Assembly (NCBI GenBank): GCA_937948815.1
Contig: CALFAM010000161.1
Location: 1 to 61,553 of the forward strand
Direction: 5' to 3'
Source: an uncultured bacterium
Lineage (GTDB): Bacteria; Acidobacteriota; Thermoanaerobaculia; Multivoradales; J023
Length of the DNA: 61,553 nucleotides
The number at the start of each line of letters is the position of its first letter. The first letter of the stretch is position 1. The position numbers and the translations under genes are program-made. Of the stretch, positions 53,439 through 61,553 are shown in pieces. The notes below the pieces were generated by a model, which saw nothing but the letters and a program-made list of their open reading frames with translations, had not been told where the DNA came from and made no database searches.

Positions 53439-53803
53439 AGATCCTCGATCTCCGCGGCAGGAACGACCAGGCGAATGCCGCAGTCGTTCAGCTTGAGGTA
53501 GAGGCGTTCTTCCGGTCCGTAGCGCGTACCGACGTCGTCATACCCTTCCCGCACAAGCGAGCTGAGCAGATCCAGGCCGGGCGCATCGAGGGTGACGCGG
53601 AAGTTGCCGTACTCGATCTCGTAGCAGCCACAGCCGCTGCACAGGTAGATCTCGCCCTTGCCGTGGCGATACGTTCGCCCCCCGCCCTTGCATGACACCT
53701 CGGCCACTTCTTGGCCATCCTCGAATCCGTTCGGCGACCGCTCCGTTGATCGAGCGCCGCGACTCCCGCGCGCGGGATCTTGGCTATTCGGCTTGCGCGC
53801 CAT
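53354..53803 (-). CDS. Small cysteine-cluster protein of unknown function
   Basis: A 149-residue protein. Four cysteines, C38, C55, C58 and C60 (VSCKGG, LCSGCGC), could bind zinc or an iron-sulfur cluster, but the spacing does not match a family I can name. The rest is a mixed alpha/beta sequence (YEIEYGNFRVTLDAPG, LKLNDCGIRLVVPAAEI). The first 30 residues are basic and polar. Its start overlaps the 3' end of the propeller gene by 20 bases, so it is part of the receptor/propeller operon. Confidence 0.7.
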   Translation of the reverse strand: MARKPNSQDPARGSRGARSTERSPNGFEDGQEVAEVSCKGGGRTYRHGKGEIYLCSGCGCYEIEYGNFRVTLDAPGLDLLSSLVREGYDDVGTRYGPEERLYLKLNDCGIRLVVPAAEIEDLWLLLKDGTRYLRPVSPPSETHRMAWIH

Positions 53804-56099
53804 GGGCGGCCTCCGCGATCTGCTCGGTGGCTTCGGGAGCAGGCGACTGTGGCGGCATACCGACGCGCAAGAGGCGTTGTCCGGTGCGGACCAGGAAAGC
53901 CCCTTCGGTCGGCGCTACGCCATAGACGGTGCCGTCGATCGCGAGCACGTTGCTCGCCACCACTTCAGCGCCGTCTTGCCCGGGGCGCAAGACGGTAGTC
54001 TCGCCATTCTTGGCAAAGAAGAACGCGTGCTCGCCACCGGCGATGGGCGATGCCCACAAGCCATCCGCGAGGCGTTCGCGCCAGCGCGTCGCTCCCGAGC
54101 GCAGATCCACGCACGAGACCGCCCCTGCCTTGTTGGCGAAGAGCACACAGTCCCCGTGCACCAGCGGTGAGCCGAAGCCCGAAGCGACACCCTCGGCGCG
54201 CCACAACACGTGCTCCTCACCCAAGACTCCCCGCCCACCGCGACGCAAGGCGAGGTTGTCGCCCGCGTCGGAGCTGGCAACAATCACCACATCGTCCGTC
54301 ACCACAGCGGATGGGATGTGATTCTTTTCAACGCCTTCGAAGACCCAGCGCTGCTCGCCGGTCGATGCATCGAGACACTCCACACGTCCCGGCGCGCTGA
54401 TCACGATTTCAGAACCCGTCTCGCCTTCGACCACGACCGGCGTGGTCCAGGTCACCTTCGCGGGACGGTCGACCTTCCAACGGTTCTCGCCGGTCGCCTT
54501 GTCCAGGGCCACCACGTACGACGGCCCGTCGTGCGTGATCTGTACGATGACGGAATCGGTGGTCAGCACAGGTGAGCTCGCCACCCCATGGTTGCCCTGG
54601 AAGATGCCGTACTCATCGGTCAGCGACCGCTTCCACAGCGTCTCGCCGTCATGGTCGAGGGCGACCATGTCACCACTCTCCCAAAAGGCATACAGGCGTT
54701 CCCCGTCGACCACCGGAGTCGGCGCGCCGCGGCTGACCATCTCCGAGTTCTCCACCTCCTGGCTGGCCGAGAATCGACGGCGCCAGGTAAGGGTGCCGTC
54801 CGCGATGTCGAAGGCCGAAAGGATCAGTTTCTCCTTGTTCGGCCCTTGGACCGAGGTCACGAAGGCCTGCTGTCCCCAGATCACCGGCGCGGACTGGCCG
54901 TAGCCAGGAAGCGTGACCTGCCACGGGACATCCTCGTCCGCGGTCCAAGAGATCGGGAGCGCCATGGCATCCGCATGGCCATCACCCGCGCCGCGGAATC
55001 CTGGCCACGAAGACGCTGCCGAGACCGTCTCGACCGCGGGCGCCTCCTTGCGTTGCGGCTCCGGCTCGGGAACCGAGCCTGGCTGCGTGAGCGAAGCGAG
55101 CGCGAACGCTTCGACGTCGCCCAGATGGCCTTCACCACCGGAGCCGGCGCCGGCCACGAAGTAGGCCTGCTCGTCGTCCACCAAGAGACGGTGGAAGAAA
55201 CGCGGCGTCTCGAGCTTGGCAAGACGCTCCAGCCACTGGTCGCCGACCAGGGCATGGATCACGCCATCACCTGCCGAAAGGAAGATGCGATCGCCAGCAC
55301 CGTAGGCCGAGACACCGAAGCCCTTCAAACGCCCCTCGACCGCTGGCAAGTCTGGCCCCGACGACCAGGCTTCGCTCGCCACGTCGAAGATGTCGACCGT
55401 ACGACTGGTGCCGTTCTCCTTGCCGAGGCCGCCGAATGCCACGACTCGACCATCCGCGGCGGCCACAGCCAGCGCGCGCCGCGTGAACGGCTGCGGGACC
55501 TCACGCCAGGCCAGCGGTTCGGCGTTCAAGTCGAGAACCGCCATGTTCTCTTGCCAAACGGATTCCTTCCCCGCGCCGCGGAGCTGCCAGCCGCCCATCA
55601 CGAACAGGTGGCCGCCGTGGATCACGGCGTCGTGCGAGGAGCGGGCCTGGGGCAAAGGCGGCAGCGCCTGCCAGGCCCCGATCGACGGATCGAAGCAGGT
55701 GACCTCGTCGATCGAGATCAGGTCTTCTTCCTCGTCGTCGATCTCGTTGCGGGCCTCCATGCCGCCGACACGGCAGACGCGGTCACCATCGGTCACCAGG
55801 GCCAGGCCTTGAAGCCCACGGGCGGACCCAAGATCCTGCCAACCTTGCTCCGGCTGCGTGAGATCGAGGCGGGCGAATCGGTGCCAGAGATTCTGGACCG
55901 AGTGTTGGTGCGTTTTCCCCACGTGGCCTCCGTAGACGTAGAGGTGGTTGCCCGCCACCGCGCCGCCGAAGCTGGCCAGCCCCTCGGAGAGGGATGGGTA
56001 ATCGGCCCAAGTGGTCGGTGCGAGCGTGAGGGATGCGGTCATCAGCAGGCCCAGCATGCCGCGCCTGCCTCTCTCGTAATGGCTCTTTGCGTGCATCAT
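53784..56099 (-). CDS. Exported Kelch plus PQQ-like double beta-propeller protein
   Basis: A 771-residue protein with a signal peptide (cleavage after TTWA). Residues about 35-330 form Kelch-type blades (YVYGGHVG, LFVMGGWQL, VVAFGGLGKENG). After a Pro/Glu linker, residues about 380-745 form PQQ/quinoprotein-type blades (LTWRRRFSA, ALDKATGENRW, CLDASTGEQRW, CVDLRSGATRW). The W-containing blade ends are clear, but catalytic residues of PQQ dehydrogenases were not identified, so it may be a scaffold or binding protein. It starts 23 bases after the TonB receptor gene and overlaps the cysteine-cluster gene. It probably acts in the periplasm or at the cell surface together with the receptor. Confidence 0.85.
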   Translation of the reverse strand: MMHAKSHYERGRRGMLGLLMTASLTLAPTTWADYPSLSEGLASFGGAVAGNHLYVYGGHVGKTHQHSVQNLWHRFARLDLTQPEQGWQDLGSARGLQGLALVTDGDRVCRVGGMEARNEIDDEEEDLISIDEVTCFDPSIGAWQALPPLPQARSSHDAVIHGGHLFVMGGWQLRGAGKESVWQENMAVLDLNAEPLAWREVPQPFTRRALAVAAADGRVVAFGGLGKENGTSRTVDIFDVASEAWSSGPDLPAVEGRLKGFGVSAYGAGDRIFLSAGDGVIHALVGDQWLERLAKLETPRFFHRLLVDDEQAYFVAGAGSGGEGHLGDVEAFALASLTQPGSVPEPEPQRKEAPAVETVSAASSWPGFRGAGDGHADAMALPISWTADEDVPWQVTLPGYGQSAPVIWGQQAFVTSVQGPNKEKLILSAFDIADGTLTWRRRFSASQEVENSEMVSRGAPTPVVDGERLYAFWESGDMVALDHDGETLWKRSLTDEYGIFQGNHGVASSPVLTTDSVIVQITHDGPSYVVALDKATGENRWKVDRPAKVTWTTPVVVEGETGSEIVISAPGRVECLDASTGEQRWVFEGVEKNHIPSAVVTDDVVIVASSDAGDNLALRRGGRGVLGEEHVLWRAEGVASGFGSPLVHGDCVLFANKAGAVSCVDLRSGATRWRERLADGLWASPIAGGEHAFFFAKNGETTVLRPGQDGAEVVASNVLAIDGTVYGVAPTEGAFLVRTGQRLLRVGMPPQSPAPEATEQIAEAAHGAQAE

Positions 56100-56122
56100 C
56101 GTTCCCCGAGTCGTTCGTTGCT

Positions 56123-58381
56123 TTAGAAGTTGAAACGCGCCTGCAGCCCGACGCTGCGCCCAGAGCTGGTGAAGCGATCCAAGACCGGATCGCCCTCAGA
56201 ACGCCCCCGTGCGTTGGTCCACTCCCAGTAGGTCTCGTCGCCCAGGTTCCAGCCCGAGAGCTGGAGGGTCAGCCAGTCACGGACCGTCCACCAGGCCGCG
56301 ATGTCCACCACCTCGTAGCTCGGCGTCTGGAACTGATTCGAGTCGCTCGGCAGGTCGCTCGCGCTCTTCGAATCCACGAAGGTGGCAACACCTTCAACTC
56401 CCCAGCGACCACCCGTCGATTGGTAGCGCAGACCGGTCACCAGGGTCGACGGCTGGATGGATTCGAGAGGCTCCTCGGCTGTGTCGTTGTCCCCCTCGAC
56501 GATGCTGAGCGCACCGCGCAGGCGCCAGTGGCGACCGAAGCGAACATCGCCCGCGAACTCGACGCCGCCGATGCTTACGTCCGTCACATTCTGCGGCTGG
56601 AACTCGACGAGCCCCTCCGCAGGGTTGAATCCAAGAAACACCGTCTCGATGAAGTCCTGGTAGTCGTTCTGGAAGACGGTCAAGCTGAAGCTGCTGCGAC
56701 GGTACGCACCCCGAATGCCGACCTCGAAGTTGTCACTGGTCTCGGGCTCCAGCGCGCGGTTCGAGAGTGTCCGGTAGCCGCCCGCGCGATTCGTGAAGCC
56801 GTTGTTGACCGCGCTCATCGGCGGCGCTCGGAATCCGCGCGCATACTGCCCGAAGAGCGAGATCTGATCACTGGCAGCCACGACGAGGCCGAGCTTGGGC
56901 GAAATCGAATCCTCGGAAATGTCGGCAGGTGGTGCCTGCCCGGGATTTCCGTCAAGGAAGATCTGGTCGCTTTCGTCGGAATCGAGGTCGTAGCTGTCGA
57001 AGCGGACACCCGGGATCAACCGCACTTTCCCGTTTGCGAAGAGCAGCTCCGCCTGGGCGAAGAGGCCGAGCTCCTCGGTTTCACTCTGGGGGAAGTACTT
57101 GGTCGGGAAGACCAAGGAGGTCGGCACGGGCTGGCCCGTGTCGATCACGGACTCCGTGCGGTTGCGGAGCTGGTCGAAGTCGTCGAGGCGATAGAGCAAG
57201 CCGTAGGTCAGGGTCTTGTCGCCTTTCTTGTCGAAGGCCTTGCGGACCTCGATCTCGGCACCGGTGGTCTCCTGCTCGAAAGCCACCAGCCCATTGCGCT
57301 CCGCCAGGCCCAGCGACGGCAACCGCAGCTCGTCGGTGACCTGATCGGTGTCCGCGTCCTGGCGGTAGATTCGCCACAAGATCGAGTCGGCGAGCGCTGT
57401 CGAGAGGACAAGACTCTGCTCGAGGCTCAGCCGCATGCGCTCCTGCGTGTCGCGGGCATCAAAGTCGAGAACGGCGGAGCCAAAAGGCGAGCCGCCGCTG
57501 CGTGAGCTGAAGACCTCGGTGTCTGTACGTGCATCGAACCACTCGACGGTCGCTTCGGTCTGCGTACCGCTGTCCGTGTTGTGGGTCAGCTTGGCCAGGA
57601 CATTGTCGGTCCGGCGGTCAATCGGATTCGGCGCGGTACGCGAGCCGTCCTCTGACCGAATGTTGCCCTGGTTGTCCTGCTCGGCGCCGTCACGGTGGGT
57701 GTAGACGATCGAGCCGGCGAGCCGAGAGCCACCCCGGGCATAGACCAGGGACTCGGAGAGCTCATCGCGGCGGCCGTCGTAACCGGCGCGTACGCCGACG
57801 ACCTGGCCCCGGCTGCCGAGATAGCTGCTCGGACTGCGCGTCTCGAGCGCCACGACCCCACCCAGGGCATCGCTGCCGTAGAGCGCCGAGCCTGCGCTGC
57901 GCACCACTTCGACACTTTCGAGGGTGTCGAGATCGAGGCTGAATTGGGTAACGCTGAACGGTCCGAAGTCGAACTGCTCAGCGACCGGTACGCCATCAAC
58001 TTGGGTCAGGACGCGGTTGCCACCGATGCCACGAATGTTGAATCCGCTCGTGCCCAGCCGGGTGACGTCATTGGCGACGTAGACCCCAGGCGCGAAGCGC
58101 ACCAGATCCGCAATGTTGGTGTACCCAAGCTCCTCGATCTCTTGCTTGTCGACGACATCGACATGGCCCGGCGTGTCCGCGAGCGTCTGCTCGGAACGGG
58201 TAGATGTGACCGTGACGGTCTCGAGATAGGTAGCTTCCGCTGCCGGTTCCGCGTCTGCGCCGTCCTCGGCATCTGCCTCAGACGCACTGATCGAGAGGGG
58301 AAAGGTGAGAAGCACGGCCAGGGCGGCCAAGCATCGGTGAGCCGCGCCGTAGGCACAGCGCTCCTGAATGGGATCCCACAT
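56123..58381 (-). CDS. TonB-dependent outer-membrane receptor, haem/haemoglobin-type
   Basis: A 752-residue receptor with a signal peptide (LAALAVLLTFPLSISASEA region), a TonB box-like ETVTVTST, a plug domain (NIADLVRFAPGVYVAND, FNIRGIGGNRVLTQVDGVP, ALYGSDALGGVV) and a 22-strand barrel ending in RSVGLQARFNF. The FRAPP segment and the ALEPETSDNFEVGIRG segment resemble the FRAP/NPNL region of haem and haemoglobin receptors, but the NPNL box and the usual His are not obvious. Iron- or haem-type uptake is therefore inferred. It leads an operon with the propeller and cysteine-cluster genes, downstream of a Fur-like palindrome. Confidence 0.9.
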   Translation of the reverse strand: MWDPIQERCAYGAAHRCLAALAVLLTFPLSISASEADAEDGADAEPAAEATYLETVTVTSTRSEQTLADTPGHVDVVDKQEIEELGYTNIADLVRFAPGVYVANDVTRLGTSGFNIRGIGGNRVLTQVDGVPVAEQFDFGPFSVTQFSLDLDTLESVEVVRSAGSALYGSDALGGVVALETRSPSSYLGSRGQVVGVRAGYDGRRDELSESLVYARGGSRLAGSIVYTHRDGAEQDNQGNIRSEDGSRTAPNPIDRRTDNVLAKLTHNTDSGTQTEATVEWFDARTDTEVFSSRSGGSPFGSAVLDFDARDTQERMRLSLEQSLVLSTALADSILWRIYRQDADTDQVTDELRLPSLGLAERNGLVAFEQETTGAEIEVRKAFDKKGDKTLTYGLLYRLDDFDQLRNRTESVIDTGQPVPTSLVFPTKYFPQSETEELGLFAQAELLFANGKVRLIPGVRFDSYDLDSDESDQIFLDGNPGQAPPADISEDSISPKLGLVVAASDQISLFGQYARGFRAPPMSAVNNGFTNRAGGYRTLSNRALEPETSDNFEVGIRGAYRRSSFSLTVFQNDYQDFIETVFLGFNPAEGLVEFQPQNVTDVSIGGVEFAGDVRFGRHWRLRGALSIVEGDNDTAEEPLESIQPSTLVTGLRYQSTGGRWGVEGVATFVDSKSASDLPSDSNQFQTPSYEVVDIAAWWTVRDWLTLQLSGWNLGDETYWEWTNARGRSEGDPVLDRFTSSGRSVGLQARFNF

Positions 58382-58586
58382 GGGATACTACCCCGCTTGC
58401 ATTGGGGCGCGGCGCAAGCCGTGCCTTGGTTCAACACCGGCGGTGACCCGTCACTCGGCCAGAGATCATCGGGTCACCGCCATCTTCGACTCTCAGCCCG
58501 CGCTGGACCCCTACGCATCCTGACGAGGCAAGCGTTGGTCAGGCACTGAGCCGGCCTCGACGCGTATCCGTGTCAACCGGCCAACT

Positions 58587-58609
58587 TTATTGAGACTTCA
58601 TCTCAATAA
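58587..58609 (-). promoter_or_regulatory. Fur-like palindromic operator candidate
   Basis: Perfect nine-base arms TTATTGAGA and TCTCAATAA are separated by five bases, in otherwise GC-rich DNA. The TGAGA-N5-TCTCA core resembles Fur-superfamily boxes. It lies about 205 bases upstream of the TonB receptor gene, the likely regulated gene. Lack of a T-run on either side argues against a terminator. Confidence 0.55.
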
Positions 58610-58690
58610 CGGGCTATCGAATAGTGGACCGTTTCGGTCTTCTTTGTCAAGGGCACGACGAGAATCAGCGTGACGGGAATCTGGGCAACG

Positions 58691-58720
58691 AGAAAAGCCG
58701 AGCCCATGAGAGCTCGGCTC
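58691..58720 (-). terminator. intrinsic terminator of the hydrolase gene
   Basis: Perfect eight-base arms AGCCGAGC and GCTCGGCT with an eight-base loop are followed on the minus strand by TTTTCTC. It lies 26 bases past the hydrolase stop codon. Confidence 0.85.
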
Positions 58721-58745
58721 GCCGTCAACCCGAAAGGGCGGATGA

Positions 58746-60860
58746 TCAGTGGGTCAGCTCGAGGCTGTCGATCTGCACCGAACCGCTGCCATGCCCCGGG
58801 ACATCGAAGTACAGCGCTACCCAGCTGACGTTGCTCAAGTTGGCGTTGCCGAACGCGGAGAGTGGCACGCGGATCGTCTCCATTGTGGTCTTGCTCCAGT
58901 CGTCCGGGAAGAAGATGGTGAAGTTGGTCGGGTAGGCGAGATCGCCATAGTTGCCAAGCGGCACCTTGGTCGACCAACCATCGCTCGTGAATAGCCGAAC
59001 ATGGATGTTCTGAGCCTGCGCTGGAACGTTCCATGCGTCGTTGTAGTTCTGGCCGACACGCAGGCTGAGGTGGCTGTAGCTCGAGAAGTTCCGCAGCGAG
59101 CCAATGCCAAAGGGTGAGACGTTGGGAACCCGCCAGCGTACCCACGGCGTACCGCCACTGCCGTCCCACTTGATCCGCATGCCGCGCGTTTCATGCGGGG
59201 TTGCCGGATCCATGTCGATCAGCTCGTCTTCCGCCAACACGGCAACCGGCGCGCTCTTTTGCACCAAGTCGTTCATGGTGCTCGACGTCCAGCCACCCTG
59301 TTCGAAGTTGTCGATCACCCGCCGAACGCCATCGCTGAGCTGCTGCTGCAGATCGAGCCCTGCGATCGCGCCCGGCCTCCACTGGCCGTTGAAGAAGCCA
59401 CGGTATTGCGTCTGGTTGTAGACCTGCCAGCGGAGGAAGGCATTGAAGTAGGCCTTGGCCGTGTCGCGATGGTCTTCGCACGAAATGGCGGCGAAGTCGT
59501 TCCCGCACTCATCGGCATCCATGAAGCCCTTGTGGGTCGCCCGGTCGACGAACACCATGGCCTTGGTCATGTGAAGGCCAGCGAGAACGAAGCCTTCCGA
59601 CGAGAACTCGCTGCCAGCGCGATCGTAGATCGAGAACGCCGTCTTCTCCGGACTGGTGGGCCAGGGTGCGATCGGGAGGCCTTTGACGTCCGCGTCACGG
59701 GAGCCGTAGAGGCCCAAGAAGCCACGCGCCATGCTTCCCCGGAGGTTCTCCTGCGGCTGGGCACCGTCGCCACCACCGCCGTCGGTCGGTGCGATCGAAA
59801 CCACCGCGCGCACGTCGTAGGCCTCATGGCCGAGGGCCGGCGTGTCGTCGAGCATGCGCGCGGCCGTGACCGCGGCTTCCCCGCCACGGCTGTGCCCCGC
59901 GAACGCGACACGGTTGTTCAGGCGGTGGGACCAACCCCAGAACGCATGCATGCCGTTGAGGAAAGAGATCGCCTGGCGCGCGCGCCCTTCGTTGCTGCCG
60001 CCATCGAACTGACCGTTGGCGATGCTCACGGTCACGATGCCGTTGCGTGCCAGGTGGGCCATGAGGTAATCGTGATCGAAACGGTCCATGTCGCGACCGT
60101 GGGTGAAGATCATCATCGGACGATTGGCAGGCGGCCCATCGGCACGGACGCATGTCGACGACGGCCACCGCACACGGCCGGAGACGCCCGGCACGCCATC
60201 GCCACCGTAGTTCCAGACATAGTTGCTGATGTAGTGGCAGGGGTAGCTCTGATACGTCGTCGGGTCGGCTGGCGGCGGAAGAGCCAGCCCTTTGTTCGCT
60301 CCAGCGAGGCTCGCGACGGCCTGGTTGTCGTCAGCATCCGGCACGATCTCACTCGGCGTGTCGGACGGATGCCAGTAGGACGGCTCGAGGTCGTGGCGCG
60401 CGATCTGCCCGGCAGCCGCCGGCACACCTTCGATCACCGTCACCGGCAGGACGAACGCCGCCACCGCGTCGTCGGCCTCGTTCTCGCCGCGTGAGCCACT
60501 GATCGTGAGACGAACTGTGTAAGCGCCATCTGTCACCTTCGAGACCGGCGCCAAGCGCAGCAAGCCGTCCGCGGCGTCGAGCTCGGCAACTTCCAGGACG
60601 TGCTGATCGTCGAGCAGCTCCTGCAACACAGAGAAGGAACCGACGCCAGCGGGCACCGACAGCATCAGGCGCTGGTCATCACGAGCCGAGGCGCGCAGAT
60701 CAAAGTCATCTGCAAAGACGGGCGACGAAACGACCAGGCTGACCAGCGCGAGCGCGAGCACCGCGCCCATACGCCCGAACCCTGGGTGACGGAATCCAGT
60801 GTGACGGAGTCGTGCGCTTCGAAGCGCACGGGAAAACAGATCGGTCTGGGATGTCGACAT
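58746..60860 (-). CDS. Secreted alpha/beta hydrolase with N- and C-terminal accessory domains
   Basis: A 704-residue exported protein. GAGGAG six bases before the ATG supports this start. The N-terminus is long and basic before a hydrophobic segment ending near PVFADD. Residues about 55-150 resemble a beta-sandwich. The hydrolase core has THGRDMDRFDHDY, the nucleophile elbow GHSRGG (S324) and a likely acid/His pair later (LYGSRDAD, ATHKGF), similar to PAF-acetylhydrolase, chlorophyllase and polyester-hydrolase relatives. The last 180 residues look like a jelly-roll domain (WVRWRVPN, DSLELTH at the end), perhaps for polymer binding. It is a single gene with its own terminator. The substrate is unknown; a lipid, polyester or plant-type ester is possible. 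Confidence 0.85.
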   Translation of the reverse strand: MSTSQTDLFSRALRSARLRHTGFRHPGFGRMGAVLALALVSLVVSSPVFADDFDLRASARDDQRLMLSVPAGVGSFSVLQELLDDQHVLEVAELDAADGLLRLAPVSKVTDGAYTVRLTISGSRGENEADDAVAAFVLPVTVIEGVPAAAGQIARHDLEPSYWHPSDTPSEIVPDADDNQAVASLAGANKGLALPPPADPTTYQSYPCHYISNYVWNYGGDGVPGVSGRVRWPSSTCVRADGPPANRPMMIFTHGRDMDRFDHDYLMAHLARNGIVTVSIANGQFDGGSNEGRARQAISFLNGMHAFWGWSHRLNNRVAFAGHSRGGEAAVTAARMLDDTPALGHEAYDVRAVVSIAPTDGGGGDGAQPQENLRGSMARGFLGLYGSRDADVKGLPIAPWPTSPEKTAFSIYDRAGSEFSSEGFVLAGLHMTKAMVFVDRATHKGFMDADECGNDFAAISCEDHRDTAKAYFNAFLRWQVYNQTQYRGFFNGQWRPGAIAGLDLQQQLSDGVRRVIDNFEQGGWTSSTMNDLVQKSAPVAVLAEDELIDMDPATPHETRGMRIKWDGSGGTPWVRWRVPNVSPFGIGSLRNFSSYSHLSLRVGQNYNDAWNVPAQAQNIHVRLFTSDGWSTKVPLGNYGDLAYPTNFTIFFPDDWSKTTMETIRVPLSAFGNANLSNVSWVALYFDVPGHGSGSVQIDSLELTH

Positions 60861-61172
60861 GATTGGCTCCTCTCTGGGGGGCACCGCACGCCAGTGTGCG
60901 ACGCGTGTGAAGCAGCATGACGACGAGTTGATGCTCTCGATGCGACGACCGGATCGCTGCTCCTACGAGTGAAGCGCAAGCCGAGCCCAATCGGGCTAAT
61001 GCAATCTGACATTTGTTCTTCCGAGCGGAAACACGCCCACCACCTGAAACGTTTTTCGCCGAATCCTCACTCCCGGGCAAGTCAGCACGACACTGTACGC
61101 CCGGCCGCGCCCCAGCTCACTCCGTCGGAGCACGAGCCCGGGCTCCCTGGCAACCGCTCTGGAGAACCTGCG
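60861..61172. other. intergenic region between hydrolase and small gene
   Basis: No gene is supported. The only structure noted is a small hairpin AGCCC/GGGCT near 60985-61000. Promoters for the divergent genes on either side should lie here, but no convincing -35/-10 pair was found. Confidence 0.6.
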
Positions 61173-61385
61173 ATGCATGATGAGACGACCCGCGAAGGAT
61201 GGTGGCGAGCCTGGTGCCATGACGGCGAAGGCTGGATCGGATCTCCAACCAAGAATCGGTCACAGGCCGAAGGCGACTGCGTACGCCACCGCAGTGCCGT
61301 ACCCTTCCATCGCAACCAAGAAGTTGTGATCTACGAAACCGACGACGCCCGCGCCAACGCCACCTGCGAACACACCAGCGGCTGA
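61173..61385 (+). CDS. Small hypothetical protein
   Basis: A 70-residue frame beginning MHDETTREGWWRAWCHDG, with GGAG nine bases upstream. It has a WW/WC/H-rich start, a second cysteine followed by CVRHRS, and ends in CEHTSG. The three Cys and several His might bind a metal, but no family was recognised. It is followed after 18 bases by a very strong hairpin. The frame is open further upstream without a good start. Confidence 0.5.
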   Translation: MHDETTREGWWRAWCHDGEGWIGSPTKNRSQAEGDCVRHRSAVPFHRNQEVVIYETDDARANATCEHTSG

Positions 61386-61403
61386 CCCTCTCTTGCCCTC
61401 GCC

Positions 61404-61451
61404 GCTCCCACGCCAGGCAGTCTCACCCCTGGGCTTGCCTGGCGTGGGAGC
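61404..61451. terminator. long perfect hairpin, candidate terminator
   Basis: Fifteen-base arms GCTCCCACGCCAGGC (61404-61418) and GCCTGGCGTGGGAGC (61437-61451) are perfectly complementary, with an 18-base loop. It lies 18 bases after the small gene. No T-run follows on the plus strand, so termination is uncertain. The rest of the window to 61553 shows no recognisable gene. Confidence 0.55.
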
Positions 61452-61553
61452 GACTGCGAAGATCGCGCGCCGCCTTGTTCAAAGGAAGACAGAACCGACT
61501 TCGAGAATCGCGGGTAGTTTCGGCCCGCAGCCTCAGTCTTATGCGCTAGGCGG

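Larger units (their letters stand above)
58382..58745. other. regulatory gap between the hydrolase and the TonB receptor gene
   Basis: No gene is supported in this 364-base stretch. It contains the terminator of the hydrolase gene (58691-58720) and a perfect palindrome (58587-58609), then about 200 bases of leader before the receptor start. A TTGACA occurs on the minus strand near 58571-58576 just downstream of the palindrome, but no matching -10 was found. Confidence 0.7.

Noticed and set aside
58379-58390. TAGTAT just upstream of the TonB receptor ATG as a leaderless promoter
   Set aside because: It ends only three bases before the ATG, so the transcript would begin inside the gene; the palindrome-bearing region upstream is a more likely promoter site.

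Overview
This is a 61.5 kb GC-rich chromosomal segment from a Gram-negative (outer-membrane) bacterium. It carries a TonB-dependent receptor, a BamA-type barrel protein, SecG, lipoproteins and sigma-54 signalling. PurS/PurQ/small PurL, TrmFO, a four-cysteine PurF and a dprA...trmFO-xerC...hslV-hslU gene order point to a deltaproteobacterial or myxobacterial-like lineage, and a PadR-plus-orphan-permease pair is typical of Acidobacteria and Myxococcota. The lineage is inferred; the 16S fragment at the left edge could settle it. No CRISPR array, prophage or insertion sequence is visible, so most of the window is core chromosome with a few accessory operons.

Layout. 1-660: the 5' third of a 16S rRNA gene (minus) with its boxA and a strong promoter. 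819-9237 (minus): a purine operon, purS-purQ-purL-purF-purM-purN, preceded by two metallo-beta-lactamase-fold genes. 9438-13696 (minus): an envelope operon of a TPR protein, a small exported protein and a peptidase/propeller/beta-barrel fusion, ended by a clear terminator. 14047-31984 (mostly plus): dprA, a radical-SAM/glycosyltransferase/aldo-keto reductase cassette, a large di-haem cytochrome, trmFO, xerC, a hybrid kinase, hslVU, a lipoprotein and dapF, with an FMN oxidase, a DinB/YfiT protein and a YfcE phosphoesterase on the other strand. 32052-38591: a degenerate ApbE-like protein, citrate synthase, mobA, a cold-shock protein, tRNA-Leu(GAG) and the classical pgk-tpiA-secG group. 38658-43172: a sigma-54 two-component system with a secreted target protein. 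43220-49752: tsaD, a NYN-LOTUS RNA-binding protein, a deoxynucleoside kinase, thiG and a methyltransferase-like protein. 49917-53097: padR and an ADOP-type permease. 53121-60860 (minus): a TonB receptor/propeller operon with a Fur-like palindrome, and a secreted alpha/beta hydrolase. A small gene and a long perfect hairpin close the window.

The best candidate for an undescribed system is at 38658-43172. A membrane histidine kinase and its sigma-54 activator overlap by four bases and are followed by a secreted acidic, His-rich protein. The secreted gene has an exact sigma-54 promoter, and the kinase has a near-exact one. The kinase ectodomain carries two copies of a CxE[DS]DxDC motif that recurs once, with flanking similarity, in the secreted protein. 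This looks like a self-contained envelope sensing circuit, possibly for metal or redox state, in which sensor and output share a ligand-binding or interaction element.

Other points of note: four unit-leading genes have a -10-like hexamer exactly six bases before the ATG and no ribosome binding site, which suggests leaderless transcripts; topA is absent from its usual slot between dprA and trmFO; and an 18-bp in-frame minisatellite lies inside the NYN-LOTUS gene.
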